Positions 38,774-51,345 are shown, counted from the first letter of the stretch. The stretch is DNA of 64,000 bases from Orthonyx spaldingii (GCA_013397795.1 VZTJ01001640.1:150872-214871), one strand, 5' to 3'. The notes: generated by a model not told the origin, from the letters alone. Numbers and translations are program-made.

Positions 38774-39274
38774 AGGAGGAAACTGTACTTGATCCTTATG
38801 GAAGTCAGTTAAAATTAATTGGAAAAAGCTTTTAAAGACCTAAGATGAAGACCAAATGTATCTCAGACCTGCGGCCTCATCCCCGACACTGAATGCGAAG
38901 GTCATTGCAAAGCTGTAGATTTATGCGGAAGGCTTGGGTGATGGAAAATGAGACAAAAGCATTTGGATTTTATTATTCCATTTACTCTGACCCTGGGCCA
39001 TAAAGGGTTTGGAGAGCCTGTTTTATGTATTCAGCTGGTTGCCACACTGACAAGCATTTGGAGCCACTTAAATAAACCACCCCAACCCACAGCTGCAACA
39101 ACACCATATCAAATACAGGTTAGAGTTGAAATGTAGAGCTAGCAGCACAGCGTCTCCAGCAGGTGCATGTGGAGTGTTTTTTAACCCCCTTGGTTTTGGA
39201 ATAGTTCCCTTATTTATCTATCAGCCTTGATTTAAAGGCCATTTAATCACCAGTGTAACTCCAGGTTAGAGTGT

Positions 39275-39275
<1 letters not shown>

Positions 39276-39308
<33 letters not shown>
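39276..39308. repeat. (CA)n microsatellite, about 16.5 units
   Basis: A perfect CA repeat, extended after TG by a further ACACACACA to about 39319. Long enough to be length-polymorphic. Confidence 0.97.
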
Positions 39309-39310
<2 letters not shown>

Positions 39311-41094
39311 ACACACACAAGATGCTTTCTGCTGCTCCTCCTAATTCCTGGTTTTTCATGGGACTAACACAGAGTTTGGAAACCTCATGTTTTTGGGCCC
39401 AAACCAGGCAATTCTGTCCTAAGTGCCCCTTTCCCAGGTTGCTCTATACACACACTGAATCTCTCTGATTCCTGGCAGGCACCACCGCTTTGGAGAAACA
39501 AGAGACAGGAAAGAGTAATGTATGGAGAGGGGGAGAGGGAAAGAGGATTTTGCTTAGAAAGAGGGGAAAATAGAGCATGTGTTTGGACTGATGACAGCAA
39601 AACTAGGTATCCAGGCGTGCTGGGAAAAGGGAAAAGGCAGACAGTCCGCTGCACATCCAGTCACTCAGAAATCAGTGGGAAACCTAATATCGAGTTTCTT
39701 ACTCTGTCTTGCATGCTGAATGTGTAACATGTTGAGACTCTCCTATGGGCTACAGGATGTCTTGTGCCTATATGAAGGTGTAGAGTTAAGCTTAAGTAAT
39801 CCATAGACATTTAGATTTTCTAAAGAATATGTTTTCACCCTGCCTGCCCCTCTTTTGTTCCAATTTTCCATTAATTTTGTGTGATTGCTCATGCTCTGGC
39901 TCTCAAATGGCAATATCACCAGTGTGGATGCAAGGTCTTCTGAAAACTGCTACATTTGCTCACACAAGCCAAGTTGCTCATTTATTAGATTTAAGGAAAG
40001 CAATTCACCTTTAAATAGGGATCACAACAACTCAGGGCAAAACATTGAGTAGCCAAGAGAGTTTAAAAAAATGGCAAAAGAGTATGTCAAATACATTTGA
40101 GTAACAAAGCAATTCCAATCTCCTCTCAATAACCCACTAGCTGGAGAAAGAGACTAATTTATGTTCTGTGAATTTTGCACTCAGCCTCTTCCTAGAGGCT
40201 ATTCTTTCAGGAGAGAGTTGAAACACAGGATGGCTGAGATGAAATGTTGGAAAAGATTGCACTGCACTAGTGGGTGTTTTCTAGACATGGCTAGATAAGC
40301 ACAAGACAATGGTTTGTAGGACTTTTAATTCTTAAATTCACATTTTCTGTAGTTTACTTTCCTCTGTAGCACATTTCCATAGGGATCAAACTGAATTCTC
40401 CTAACCAACACCTCTAGTCATGTATTACCAGGAATATTATGACAAAAGCTAGGGTAGCCAGGACATCTTGCAGTCTTTTAATTTATTCTTATTTTGTGTT
40501 ATTCATATTTAATTTTGAGTGTCAGGCATTGCCTAATCTACATATCAATCTAGAATAAAATAGGAACTGATAATGTTTAACAAAATTCAAGGCCTCTTTT
40601 CAAATTAAGTGCCTCTCGTGAGAGTGAAAGGACAATAATACCAATTCTCACCTTCATAAAGCAAGAGAATGCAGTCAGCCCCATCTTAACCTTGAAGATA
40701 ATGCTGCATGACAGACAGCTCTCCTTTGTAGTAGATGCAAACCCAAACTAGAAATCCCAACCTGTATTGCTCTCCTGCATCAGGAGGGAATGATAATCTG
40801 AAACTTTGCTCAGTTAAACCAACAGGGATCCTTAATGGCCTGAGAGCTGCTCTGTTTTGTAGGGCTTGTGGTGTGGCCATGAAAGGTGAGGGTGGCTCTC
40901 AGATAGCTGGACCACACGTGAGGTGGTCACCCTTCCGTGGAAAGGGGGCACTGAGCTTCATCCTGCTGTAGCCAGAGCAGATGAATTCAATTCATCTGGA
41001 AATGCCCTTTTCTCTGACTGCAGCGGGGTGTGAGCATGATGAGATCAGATGTAGACATCTACCTTATAGACATGTAAAGCTACAGGAGACAAGT

Positions 41095-41290
41095 CCCAGG
41101 CGCACTCACCTTTCTCAGCTCTCTGCCACGGCGAGCGCTGGGTTCGCCTCTCCCTCCCGCTCTCTGCCTAGAGCAGGCAACCGTCCTGTCGCTTGATTTC
41201 TGAAATGTTCCCATTTAATTAATGTCACCGGGCTCAGCGTAGAAATATGTGAGTGAAATATAATCGTGTGGGCTAGAACGAGAGTCGAAG
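41095..41290. promoter_or_regulatory. CpG-enriched pocket with homeodomain-type word
   Basis: I count about 13 CpG in 190 bases, against roughly one per 150-200 bases in neighbouring DNA. The block contains CACGGCGAGCGCTGGGTTCG, ATTTAATTAATGTCACCGGG and ATAATCGTGTGGGC. There is no coding frame or repeat. Retained CpGs in otherwise depleted DNA often mark germline-unmethylated or constrained regulatory sequence. That role is inferred. Confidence 0.35.
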
Positions 41291-42774
41291 GAGAAGAACT
41301 GAAGGTCTGTCCTGGCCTTAGACTCAACAACTGAACCTGAGCCAAATGTTGTGCAGAGCTGTTATCTGTAGCATAATGTGAGTGAACCCTTGCTATCCAA
41401 ACTGTTCAGGGGAACCCAAACCCCAGGGCTTTATTCAGTAATTATTGATGCAGTCTCAATATTCAGTATTGGAACAAACTAATTTACAGGCCTAATCATC
41501 CTACATCTGGAAATGGGTAATGAATTAAAAACAATTCCTATTTACTTATACATGATAATTAATTTGACTGGATTAGGAAGACCTGATACTTTAAGTGGTT
41601 CACTGAGGAGATTCCTCTGTGTTTTATGGGCATTTAATGTCAGAACTGAGTGAAAACTGGAGGTTTTTGCCACGTTAAAATTTTCCAAATGTTCATTGCA
41701 AAATGATCTGACAAACAAAAATTTGTATTCTTGAGCAAAAGCCACTCCAAATGGAATCATTGTTGGATCTGAGGTTTTCTCACTGTAATATTGAAGACTT
41801 TCTATTTAAAGCTAATAGCTGCTGCATAAAAATGTGCAAATCCAGTCTTCAATCAGATAATGTCTACGTTTTCATGATGCTAGCAAGAGTTGGGACAAGT
41901 TGCTGAGGCTGATAACCTGCGGAGTCAGACCTGTGATACTAGAGAAAGAGAGCTGGAAATGTTTCCCTTTTTCTTTGGTTGCTAAAACTTGAAATCTTTC
42001 ATAAGACACATGGACCAAAGTAAAGAATGAAATGATAACCAAATCTGGATGGTTTCCAGCATCCAGAATTGGTTCCTTTCTGTCTAGCTTAATCCCATTT
42101 AGGCTACACTGATAGGGAAAGTGCTGGTATATAACAAAACTGGCAGTCCCATCCGTGTGCCTCCAGCCAAATATTGCAGAGTTTTGCTGTGATATCTCTA
42201 ATGGTCACAGAAGCAGGTGAGAAAGACAGGAGGAATGAGCCGAGTCCAGCAATTCCCATATTGTTGTGTGGAAAACTGGGGTCATTTGGCTCACAGTCAC
42301 TGCTGCTTGTCCAGGGTTGCATGAGTCAGAAAGCAAGCCAGCATAAGAACATAATATCATAAAATATATTGGCCTGCTTAATTCAAAAGAAGAAAAAAAT
42401 AATAACCACATGCATAGAGATTCCTGCTGATCAGTAACTTTCACTGAAATTGGGACAGTTGCATTTTAATTGACTTTTTCCCTTACAGCGTTGCATTGGG
42501 AAATCAGCTCTGATATACTCGTAGCAAGGTGGAAAACAGTTGAACTCTTGTCAGATTTCTGTAGAGATCACATGGTATTTATTTGCTGTGGTGCTCTCCT
42601 GGGCTAGATTCAAACTCAGGTTCTGCAGATTACAAGGAAAATCTTTGGAGCCTCAGATGGATTTTATGCTGACTAAATTTAGAAATATTAGCAATTAAAC
42701 CTGAAGCTGGGTTCCTTTTTCTTGGCATTCCTATGAAATGTTGCATTAAGGAGAGAACAGGGTGAAAATAAGAG

Positions 42775-42905
42775 CTGGTGGACTAAGGAGGAGGATAAAA
42801 GATTCATGAATATTTCTGCTAATAAAAAGTGCTGAGCTTGGCCTATTTGATTCATGGGGTCACATTATGCATTATTTTTGAGTATTCAGATGACCTCCAG
42901 GAATT
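42775..42905. promoter_or_regulatory. Possible regulatory element with ATTCATGAAT palindrome
   Basis: The perfect 10-base palindrome ATTCATGAAT (42802-42811) is followed by GCTAATAAAAAG, TTTGATTCATGGGG and ATTATGCATTATT. The mixture of AT-rich core words resembles POU/HOX-bound elements. The evidence is motif density only. Confidence 0.22.
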
Positions 42906-43067
42906 TGTAAAGCTTTCATAAAAGTAGAGAATTTCTTGATATTTTAGCCCCAAGTATGCTTTTAAAGAGCACCAATCTCATACAGACACAACTTAATTCC
43001 AATTCTAGAGAAAATATTGTTGCTTCCAGTATTAAAATCATAGGCTATATTAACAGAGCAGATACAA

Positions 43068-43082
43068 TTTTTTTTTTTTTTT
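43068..43082. repeat. Poly-T run, 15 bases
   Basis: An uninterrupted T run with no associated element body. Confidence 0.85.
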
Positions 43083-46000
43083 GCTCTTTTCTAGGAGAAA
43101 GTGCAAGCACTTAATTTGTTTTGAGGATGTTCACTGTTTATTACCATAATTAATTTAAAAATTGGATGTAGGCATCTGAGGAGGAGGCAGAAGTGATCCA
43201 TAGGAACTGGACAAGCAGTCCCATCACTGACTTGATCAATAACCACAGCCAAAATGGTTTGGAATGCCCCATCACCTGCATATCATTTCTGCCAAGTTTC
43301 CATGAGTATTTCTGAATAACAAAGATGTTAGTAGGAAATCAGAAGCTGTTTTCAAGCTGACTTTCAGTGAAAATAAAAATGGGAAAAATAGTCACGGATA
43401 TTATTGTGAAAAAGGAAGGCAAGGAGGAGGAAAGCCCAGCCTGGTTGCCTGTCATATAACTTTGTGAAATACTTTTACTGTCTTTAGGTCCTCCAGCCAA
43501 ATGTAGGCCCTGAACAAAACCCAGTCCTGTTGAGCAAACTGCTTCCTAGCTGCAAGCATGGCGACCATTCCTGCAAACAAAGAGAGAGGAAAATATGTAA
43601 ATTTAAACAAATTCACAATTCTTTTTCCTCAGAAAAAAAGCTTTCATGTTATTTGAAATAGCCAGACTGCTAGAGTAATGTTCTTACATATAAATGGAAA
43701 TCCTTTTTGATATTTACACTACTGATTTCTGCACTTTCTTTAATCTCTGCTTTCAAATTAATAGACAATAACATCAGATTCCTTCCTTGGCTCACTCAGC
43801 ACTTGTGCATATTTACCCAAGTGTCTAGAGTGGAGATTGTACACATATCTCTAATCCACCTGCCTATGTTAGTTAAAAGCCCAGATAAAATCAGCAGCAC
43901 TTAAATCTTAACCTTTTAAGTCTGAAATGTTTTCAAAGTCTGGGCTCATGGCAACTCCACTGAAGAGGGGGGGAGAGGTGGAAGTTGAATGTAAAACATT
44001 TCACAGCTAAAACTATTGTTCCTTTCCAGTGAAAACTAAGCTCAGGAGTCCCACAAGAGTGTTACTCTGAGAACATTAGTAATGCTGACCAGCTCATAAA
44101 GCTTGCAGCCGTGTTGAGAGCTCCAAGCCTCCTACAGTCAACTTCATTTTCTGTCTCGTCAATACACAGCTCCCGAAAACCTCAGCAAGCAAAAGAGAAA
44201 CTTCAGGAGTGTGAGCTGTGATATCTGGCACTCTCCTTCCCCATCTTTGCCTTTTGTTTCAGTGTTTGGCTCTGGACCCTTCAGAGGCCACTGAGTGATT
44301 TAACACCTGGATGGCCCCGGGACAGCAAAGATACTCTAACAGTGTGTTGTGCTCCCTTCTTCCTTAAATAGTTTCAAGTCTCTTGTTGGCTTCCCTCAGG
44401 AGCTGGGCCTGAGCGAACAGATGCACCTATTCCTTAGGGAATGAATAGTTTGTTTATGTAGAAGAGATGAATGGGGCAGTAAGGGCGTCTAGGTCAGTTA
44501 TTTAGCATGAAAAAAGCCATCAGGATCACCCTGCGGTATTGCCCAAGGAAGTTTGGAGCAGCTGAGTACAAAGGTGTACACACATCCTCCTCCTCCTCCA
44601 GCGCCCCTCAGGGAGCCCTTTAATTAGGAAGGAGGGCAAATTACTTGGGATGCTGTGTGTGGAGGTATGGAGACAGGCTGTCCCAGCCCTGTCCCGGGAG
44701 GACAGAGCAGAGGATGGCACTGCAAGCTGTGGGTGTTTGCTGGGCATCCCTTCAATCCGTTCCACTTCTCCCTGTGTCACACATCTCTTATATCTGGGCC
44801 CAAGCATCAAGGACTTTTTTTTTTGTTTAGCCCCAAGCTAACACTGGGGGAAAGGGCTAGCTGGGAACATGGATGGGGAAAGTATGTGTGCATCTTTCTT
44901 TTTGTCCATCTCTTTTTCTCTCAATCTACCCTCAACAAGGGTGCCTATAGAATATAGCATAATGCTGCATTGTTGGGTTAAGGATTTAATTTCACTCCAT
45001 CACAAGCTACCATCGGAGCCCCTGTCATTGCAATTTGTCACACTTTTTTGTGTGCTATATCTCACTGAAGTCACATCTCCTCCTCAGCCCGTTGCATAAT
45101 CTCCTAGTCTGGAACAAAGCTCTCCAACATAATGAAAGAGGTGAAATCAGGAAAGGGAAAGTCAATGGTTACCGTTATCACTATAGAACTCGCTCCCACT
45201 GGCTCTGCAGGTTCAGTCACACCACGCAAAGCAGAGTAAGAAGGACATGCTGTGTGTGTGTGTCTTTTTTTTTAAAGCCTGTTTATTGAACCTACAGGCA
45301 GCACCATTGGCTGCTGAGAGATGTAATCCTATTCCCTCCCGCAGACCACCAGCCATAAAGAGGCTGCGGGATGTCCCACTGGCCCACCAGGGAGTTGAGA
45401 GCCTCCAAAATAGATATCACAGGGAAAGAAGTGAAGAAATCAGTTTGCTTTAAAGGAGGAGATTGACTCACGTCTCAGGCTAAACCCACAATAATGTTGT
45501 ACTTAGGGAAAAGACCCTAAACAGCCAGAAAGAAAGACAGAATGGCGTGCTTGAAAGCAAAAATGAACATCTGCCAAAATAAGCAGGATTGTGTTTTCTA
45601 TAGGAGGGTGGTCAAGGACTCTGTTATATGTTGAAGGCTGAATTTCAAAATGTAAGCTGACTGCTCTAAGCTTGTGGGGAATGACACAGTGGTTGGTAAG
45701 GCTGGCCATGTGCTCAGGGCTGCACGCCTTGCTGCACTGCTCCAACAAGGACCTCAGTGTCTTCCCTGCATTGCTCCTGAGGATCTGTAATGATGTCCTC
45801 ATGTTCTCACTCCATTAAAATATTAGAAACTTGAATGATTTTAAGAATCACTTCCTGTGAGCTCACCATAAATGGTGTGTTGATGCTGAAAAGACAACTT
45901 GTGTACTTGGGAAAAGGGGCTTCATGAAGTCCTCCGTGAAATTCCTGCTGCTGTCCTGTGGAAGGGAAGAGAGCAGCCTGAGATAGATAACTGTCTCACA

Positions 46001-46799
46001 GAAAAACATTCTTTTTGTTCTTCTTCCCTGGTGTGGCCACTCCACTTGCTCAGAACTTGTGTAAATTCTGGTCACTTTGGACCACCAAATCTGAAATATC
46101 TGGGAAAACACTTTGCCAGGCTGGAGCTCACAGGCAAACCCCAATGATTTGCAGTTGCAGCTTTCACGAGCTGGCAACAGAGTTATTTTGAAAATGTGTT
46201 TTGAGGGCTCCTTAAGAAATGTAAATAATGTTCTCTATGAGGAATTTAAATTTTTTCAAGAGGGTCAAAAGAAAAGAAAAATCTGAAACATGAAATATTT
46301 ATGGTCTTAGTTGAGCTCTTATATTCTATTTGCTGCTAAAGGTTACTTTTTTTTAATGGAAAAAATTGCATTTTGGCTGAAACTTCAGCCCTGTTTTTTG
46401 ATCAGTACCGAACACTGTCCTTTCACATTAAATAAAGAGAAAGTATAAAGTATTCACAAGACATGTATCAATTTGACATCAGTGTAACATTTCTTAAGTG
46501 GCTCATTCAGGAGTGAAGCCCATGACTAACAGGCAAATGGCAGCGAGATACAAGGAGAGATGGTTTTACAAAGGAGAGCAATAAGAAAGGAAAATGTTAC
46601 ACTGTTTGCACCGTGTGTTTTATAAGGAAGATCAGGGTAACAATGAGTCACTATGGAAAGGATTTATTGGGCTATGGAGCTAAAAGTCTGTATAGATTAA
46701 AATTCTGATGGGGTTTGGATGGGGAATTGTTTCTGAGGTTAGTTTTATCCCGCACACTGTCCAAGTTATTAATCCCCTTGTGTTCCCTAAGCTGGGTAA

Positions 46800-47390
46800 C
46801 TGGTGTCGATATGCTCCCCGGGCCAATTTCAGGCACGCCGGCCCACAGGCTGGTGTAATATTTCTCCAGGCGAATCTCTGGGTGGTCTTGTCTTGTCTTG
46901 TGAAGAGTGAGAAGCAGATAGCAGGAGACTTTCAAGATTGCTGTTGCAGGCATCAGTCTTTGAGTGGAAAATAATCCACCTGGAAGGACACTGCCTTGGC
47001 GAGGAGGGGCGGCCAGCCCTCTGATTGGGAGATAAGTTACACGCTGAAATGTTTGCGGGGAAGGTGCAATTTGTCAGGGAGAGGCGAGGCTGGCAATCCA
47101 GGCTCTCTGGTGTCTGTTAGCATCTGCCACTCGCATCCACTTGCGGCTTCCCGGGAGCCGCTGAGCCCTGGCAAGCAGCACACTTCACTGCCTCGAAAGC
47201 AGGTGACTGGCGTCAGCCTGCAGTTAACCCGCGTGACAAACCCCAGGGATGTGATGAGTTGCTGCAGAAGGTGTCTAGTGCCCAGCTTTCCTCAGGGATG
47301 GCCGTAGGATCTCTGGCGGTGTAGAACACAAAGGGAGCGAAACCGGGACGATCCCAAGTGAAAATAAGTAGGCAGGGGAAGCACGTTGTG
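46800..47390. promoter_or_regulatory. CpG-enriched 0.6-kb pocket
   Basis: I count about 24 CpG in 600 bases, several times the surrounding frequency, without a full CpG-island base composition. It includes CTCCCCGGGCC, GCACGCCGGCCC, TTCCCGGGAGCCGC and TTAACCCGCGTGAC. A (TCTTG)3 repeat lies inside at 46886-46900. No splice-donor-supported first exon, TATA box or long frame could be assigned, so a promoter is not shown. A distal regulatory element or an orphan weak CpG island is the likeliest reading. Confidence 0.4.
46886..46900. repeat. (TCTTG)3 short tandem repeat
   Basis: Three perfect copies of the pentamer TCTTG, followed by a partial copy. Confidence 0.9.
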
Positions 47391-47394
47391 ATAG

Positions 47395-49990
47395 TCCCAT
47401 CTCCAGGGCTGATATCAGCAATGTTTTTGTCATGTTGTGGATGCTGAGATGCTCTTTGGGCATTGAAAGAGAAGCAAATAGTTTAGTTTGGGCAACATCT
47501 CCCTGGGCAGCAGGGAGGAGCATTGGCTCAGTGTTTTGCATGAGGCTGTGAAGAAGTCAGTGGAGCCCCTTCGTGCTAATCCCATGGTGTCTCTGAACTC
47601 CCAAGGAGACTGATCTTATAAAGACAGATGCTTCAAGTCAGATTCACCGTGGCTGGAAGTTTTTCCAAGCGTGTTCCCCCCTGGTGCTTTGTGAACCAGG
47701 AGAGAATATCGTGTTTCATGGAGAAGAGCATGATATTATCACTAGGCATTAGTTTTAACGAAGAGGAATTTGGTGAATTTGTCACTCCCCTGCATAGTTC
47801 TTCTGTTTTTGCTTTTGTTATAGCAGTTTACATAGGGTAAGGAGATAGGACGAACTGAAATCCCCTTTTTGTTTTTGTTGTTGAAAACCTTTTTTACAAG
47901 GGAAGGGTTCAAGATGTTCATAGTTCAAGCTTGATTTGGATAAAGCAGCCCACTGTTTGAAGTTATCCAAATTACCTCTGCTTCTGTTAGGACAATGAGT
48001 CAGAAGATTTATAACACTTCAATTTCTCATCCCAGCTGGAACTACCACTGGAAGATTTTTCTGTGTAGGTCTGGCATAGTCTGATCCCACCTGGAGTGAG
48101 TGAGTAAAATGCACCTGAGTGGGAAATACTTCTACTGAACTTTTCAGAACACTGAACCACAACACCAGAGACTGAGATCTAGGGGTTCTCAAGAACAATC
48201 TTGTATTTGCTCCAATAAAGGCAGTCCTGGACTTCCAGAATACAGACACAGAGGAGACATATTGACTACCCTAGAATTCAAAGGAGAGAGAAAACTTCAT
48301 TAAGTTTTGCATAAGAATGAGCATGTGCCTGAACACCTTTATTACCTATCCTTAGGCAAGTGTAGCTTGCACAAAAAATGCATAGATCTTCCACAGAAAA
48401 GTTGTTTTTCTTAATTCTTGCTATGCATGTGCATTAACCTCAATTTACAGATCTAAATTAGGCAGCCTGACAAATGCAATGTCATTAACTATAGCCCTTC
48501 AAAGACTACTTGTAAATTGGAATATCATATGTTATTCTACTAAGATCAGCTCCAATAATCCCAAACTCTGTTAAAATCCCTCCCTGGCAATGATTCTCCA
48601 GCAGCTTCTTAGAGCCAAACACCATCTTTTTATTCTGCCTGGGTAGTATTAATTAACAAGAAGTAATGGAAAAAATCTGTGCCTTTACTACAGAATGATC
48701 TCTATCAATTTGAAAAATCATGTCAAAGAGGAAGGTTGAAGACTGATTTATCAGCATCTTGTAATGGATGTTGCACAGCTTTAAAAACAAGTTGCTGCCT
48801 CTGTGTAACAGCATCATTCTGCCTTCTTCTGCATGGGCAAATGAAAATTGTTTGAGCTGAGCTTTGTGTACGGGATTCACTTCAGGAAACCAGAAAAATA
48901 AAGGGTGGCAGAAAACTTCACTGCTGATCAGCAGATCTTCACAATGCCATAATCCGTTCCTGTTTCTAGATGTTTTATGTGGTGATAATGATGAGGATTT
49001 GTTTGATGTTTTGCTTGGGAGCTTAGTTGGGTCCTAATGGCACTAAATTCCCATCAGGATTTTAGGACATGGATTCCTCCTCTGCAAAAACCAGCTGATA
49101 TGACCTACACAAATCACTTCTGATCAGGTTTTCAGTAGTTCTTTACCAAGTTCTTATAAGTGCTTTAGCAGGTTAAGTGCCCAAATCCTATTAATTTAAT
49201 TTTGAAAAGCTGACCTTTAGTCCCTCTAGGCCATATTTTCATAGGTATTTATGATCCCAACTACCTCTGAGGATATGCCCCTCTGTGCCTTCAGGAAAAG
49301 ACGGATAATAGCACAACCCTACCTACCAGAGATGTTGGCAGGACATGTACATTAAAGATGACACAGAAATAATTTAGGCTGGTTGATCTCACAGCTGTAT
49401 TTACATGGCCTAATTCTTTTCCCATGAACTTGTTTGAAATAAATGGAAATGCAGTGGTCATAAAACTGGTGTCACCAGAGAATGAATCTTGTGATGTGAT
49501 ATGCCAATGAGAGGAGAAATGGGTGCAGAACCTGAGGGACCTCTTGTTCAGAGAGAGCTTTTTTCTGTTGAACAAGTGTTGAGGTACACGGGGATGGAAC
49601 CCCTTGTTGCTTCTCTTTTGTCAAGACTGTGGAGATGAATGAAGGCTGGATTTTGCAGAGACACTTCTAAAGCGACTATGTAAACCAGTTTAAATACCAA
49701 AATGAATCTGGTATTCCTCTTACCTACCCCTCTACTCCTGAGGAGAAATGAGCACAAACACTTTGGTTGTGAAAGGTGGGAATTTGCACTCCAGGAAATG
49801 GCTGAACATTAATGACATTCAGTCTGTATGGAAGCATATATTTTATAGGAAACCACATTGGTTATGCTTGAGAAATCTTTCTAGGACAGCCATTGCCCTG
49901 AGACTTATGCATCTGCATAAAGTCTGCTACATTAGAAACTGAACAGAATGGCCCGTCTCTCCCACGGTCTTGAGTTAACACTTTTCCTTT
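47395..49990. other. Non-coding stretch, no gene seen
   Basis: No gene, repeat family or motif cluster recognised. AT-rich background with short frames only. Confidence 0.65.
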
Positions 49991-49994
49991 TGTC

Positions 49995-50250
49995 TGGGGC
50001 ACCCTTTTCTAAACTTGAAATCCAATTGGCCAACAATTAAAGCCAATTAGCACGTGAGGAAAATAAACCGCAGAGCCCACTTCTATGTGTTTCCCGGGCT
50101 GTTAGAAAGCCCAGTTAGCTCAAGGCATTAGCATAGTTCAGGATCGGGCGAGGCACACAGCACAGAGTAGTTGGCTTAAAGTATTAGACGCCTGCGATAG
50201 CGCCCTGGCTGAGCGGCACTGTTATTCTGGGCTCACAGCTGCCAAACATT
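49995..50250. promoter_or_regulatory. Candidate enhancer: CCAAT/TAATT cluster, CpG-retaining
   Basis: CCAATTGG (50022-50029), CAACAATTAA (50031-50040), CCAATTAG (50043-50050) and an abutting CACGTG E-box (50051-50056) lie within 35 bases. About nine CpG follow in 200 bases, including ATCGGGCGAGGC and GCCTGCGATAGCGCC. The mixture of SOX-like ACAAT, homeodomain-like CAATTA and E-box words with preserved CpGs is typical of vertebrate developmental enhancers. Inferred. Confidence 0.4.
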
Positions 50251-50469
50251 CTTGACAGGAGATGAGGCAGATGTCCAAGGACAATCAAAGAGAGAAGAAA
50301 GTTTAAGCCAACGTTTGCCTATCTCATATTCTCTACTTGATCCTCTCCTCAAAGACAAGGCACAGCTGTTGCACTTCAAGGTCTATCTGGCTGAACCCAG
50401 CAACTCCTCCCTTTCTCCCTCCTGGCCTGCCTGAGCTTTCTGTGTGCTGGACTTTGGCAACCTACCAGA

Positions 50470-50720
50470 CCTCATTAACTCCTAACAGGACAATTCATGA
50501 CATTAAATGGGTTTTATTTAATCTTTTTGTATGTCTGAGAGTATCCGAGAACAATTCTGCCGCATACTAATTGCATGAAAATGCGGCAGATTATAGTTAT
50601 GTGCACATTGCCCACCAGGCTACACGGGATCACCCCGGGCCACAAGAACAAGCACTGTAACATTAACAAGGTGATTTGTTATAGCTGCGATGGCAAAGGT
50701 GATACAAAAACAGCAGACAA
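50470..50720. promoter_or_regulatory. Candidate enhancer core around a homeodomain/POU hairpin
   Basis: The block carries CATTAAATGGGTTTTATTTA, GAACAATTCTGC (SOX-like), the inverted repeat at 50556-50590, TTATAGTTATGTGC and CCCGGGCC, with about six CpG in 150 bases. The 86-codon plus-strand frame beginning at 50575 passes through it but has no recognised domain. I judge this the most enhancer-like interval of the window. Conservation could not be tested. Confidence 0.42.
50556..50590. repeat. Inverted repeat, 10-bp arms, with TAATTGCAT in the loop
   Basis: The arm TCTGCCGCAT (50556-50565) pairs exactly with ATGCGGCAGA (50581-50590). The 15-base loop ACTAATTGCATGAAA holds a combined homeodomain (TAATT) and octamer-like (TTGCAT) word. 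The stem is GC-rich and contains a CpG in each arm, which is unusual in this AT-rich setting. Confidence 0.85.
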
Positions 50721-51214
50721 AGGTGTTTCACAGACAAAGGCATCAAGAGGCTCGGTCATTTTGCTCTCACTGATGAATAAAAACACAAGAACCGTTGTGA
50801 TAATGAACACGGTGAATGATGGCAGGTGTATTTAGTAAAAACAGAAGTGTCGTATCTATTGCTTCCAGCCCATCACAACAATTTATCCCACTCAGAGCCT
50901 CCTCTCTGCAGCCCTCTTTTCTGCCTGATATTTTGATTTGGGCAGGGAGTGAGTTATTGGCCAGGTTTTGTGGTGATCAGTTCAATTCCTGCAGGTTTTT
51001 TTATCCCTGAGTCCCACAGCAGTTGCTACCTCACATGATGTGAGACATTAGGCCCTATCAGATGGGGATGCCTCCAGTTCAATTCCATAATATCCATGTG
51101 ACAAAGGAAGTGTGAATAGTATTAAAGTGCCCTCTTAAGGGAATATATAGCATTTTAGAACCCCAAAACTGGATCTCATTGGCCTATGGCAATAGACTAG
51201 GACATAGAAAACTA

Positions 51215-51345
51215 AGGATCTGCCACTAGTTTACTCTCTAGCCTTCAGCAAATCATTTTATTTCATGGTTTATTCTGAGCCAATACATGGGAATAATAAC
51301 ATCTAGATCCATTTCAAAAGCACTGTGAGACTGTTAGAGGAAAGG
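51215..51345 (-). repeat. MIR-like ancient SINE fossil, minus orientation
   Basis: ATCTGCCACTAGTTTACTCT, AGCCTTCAGCAAATCATTTT, a diverged 'gcctcag' portion, CATGGGAATAATAACATCTA and GCACTGTGAGACTGTTAGAG follow the reverse complement of MIR in order. Single words are decayed but the series of five is hard to explain by chance. Confidence 0.5.

Larger units (their letters stand above)
36270..41090. other. Non-coding stretch with G-rich tract and CA microsatellite
   Basis: No gene recognised. The 144-codon minus-strand frame at 37776-38210 has no family resemblance and overlaps plus-strand frames over the same DNA. The G-rich block (38744-38773) and the CA repeat (39276-39308) are listed separately. 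Confidence 0.6.
41295..46795. other. Non-coding stretch, no gene seen
   Basis: This contains a candidate element at 42775-42905 and a T run at 43068-43082, both listed separately, and a TCC-type repeat at about 44585-44600. The overlapping plus-strand frames at 44645-44957 and the minus-strand frame at 44526-44810 cover the same DNA in different phases and show no protein family. Confidence 0.6.

Noticed and set aside
39271..39319. Regular repeat that could be mistaken for an array
   Set aside because: It is a plain CA dinucleotide microsatellite with no spacers.
50575..50835. Plus-strand frame with a CYSC-like patch suggesting a zinc-binding peptide
   Set aside because: Only one short Cys pair, no matching second pair or His, and it lies inside a block better read as regulatory DNA.
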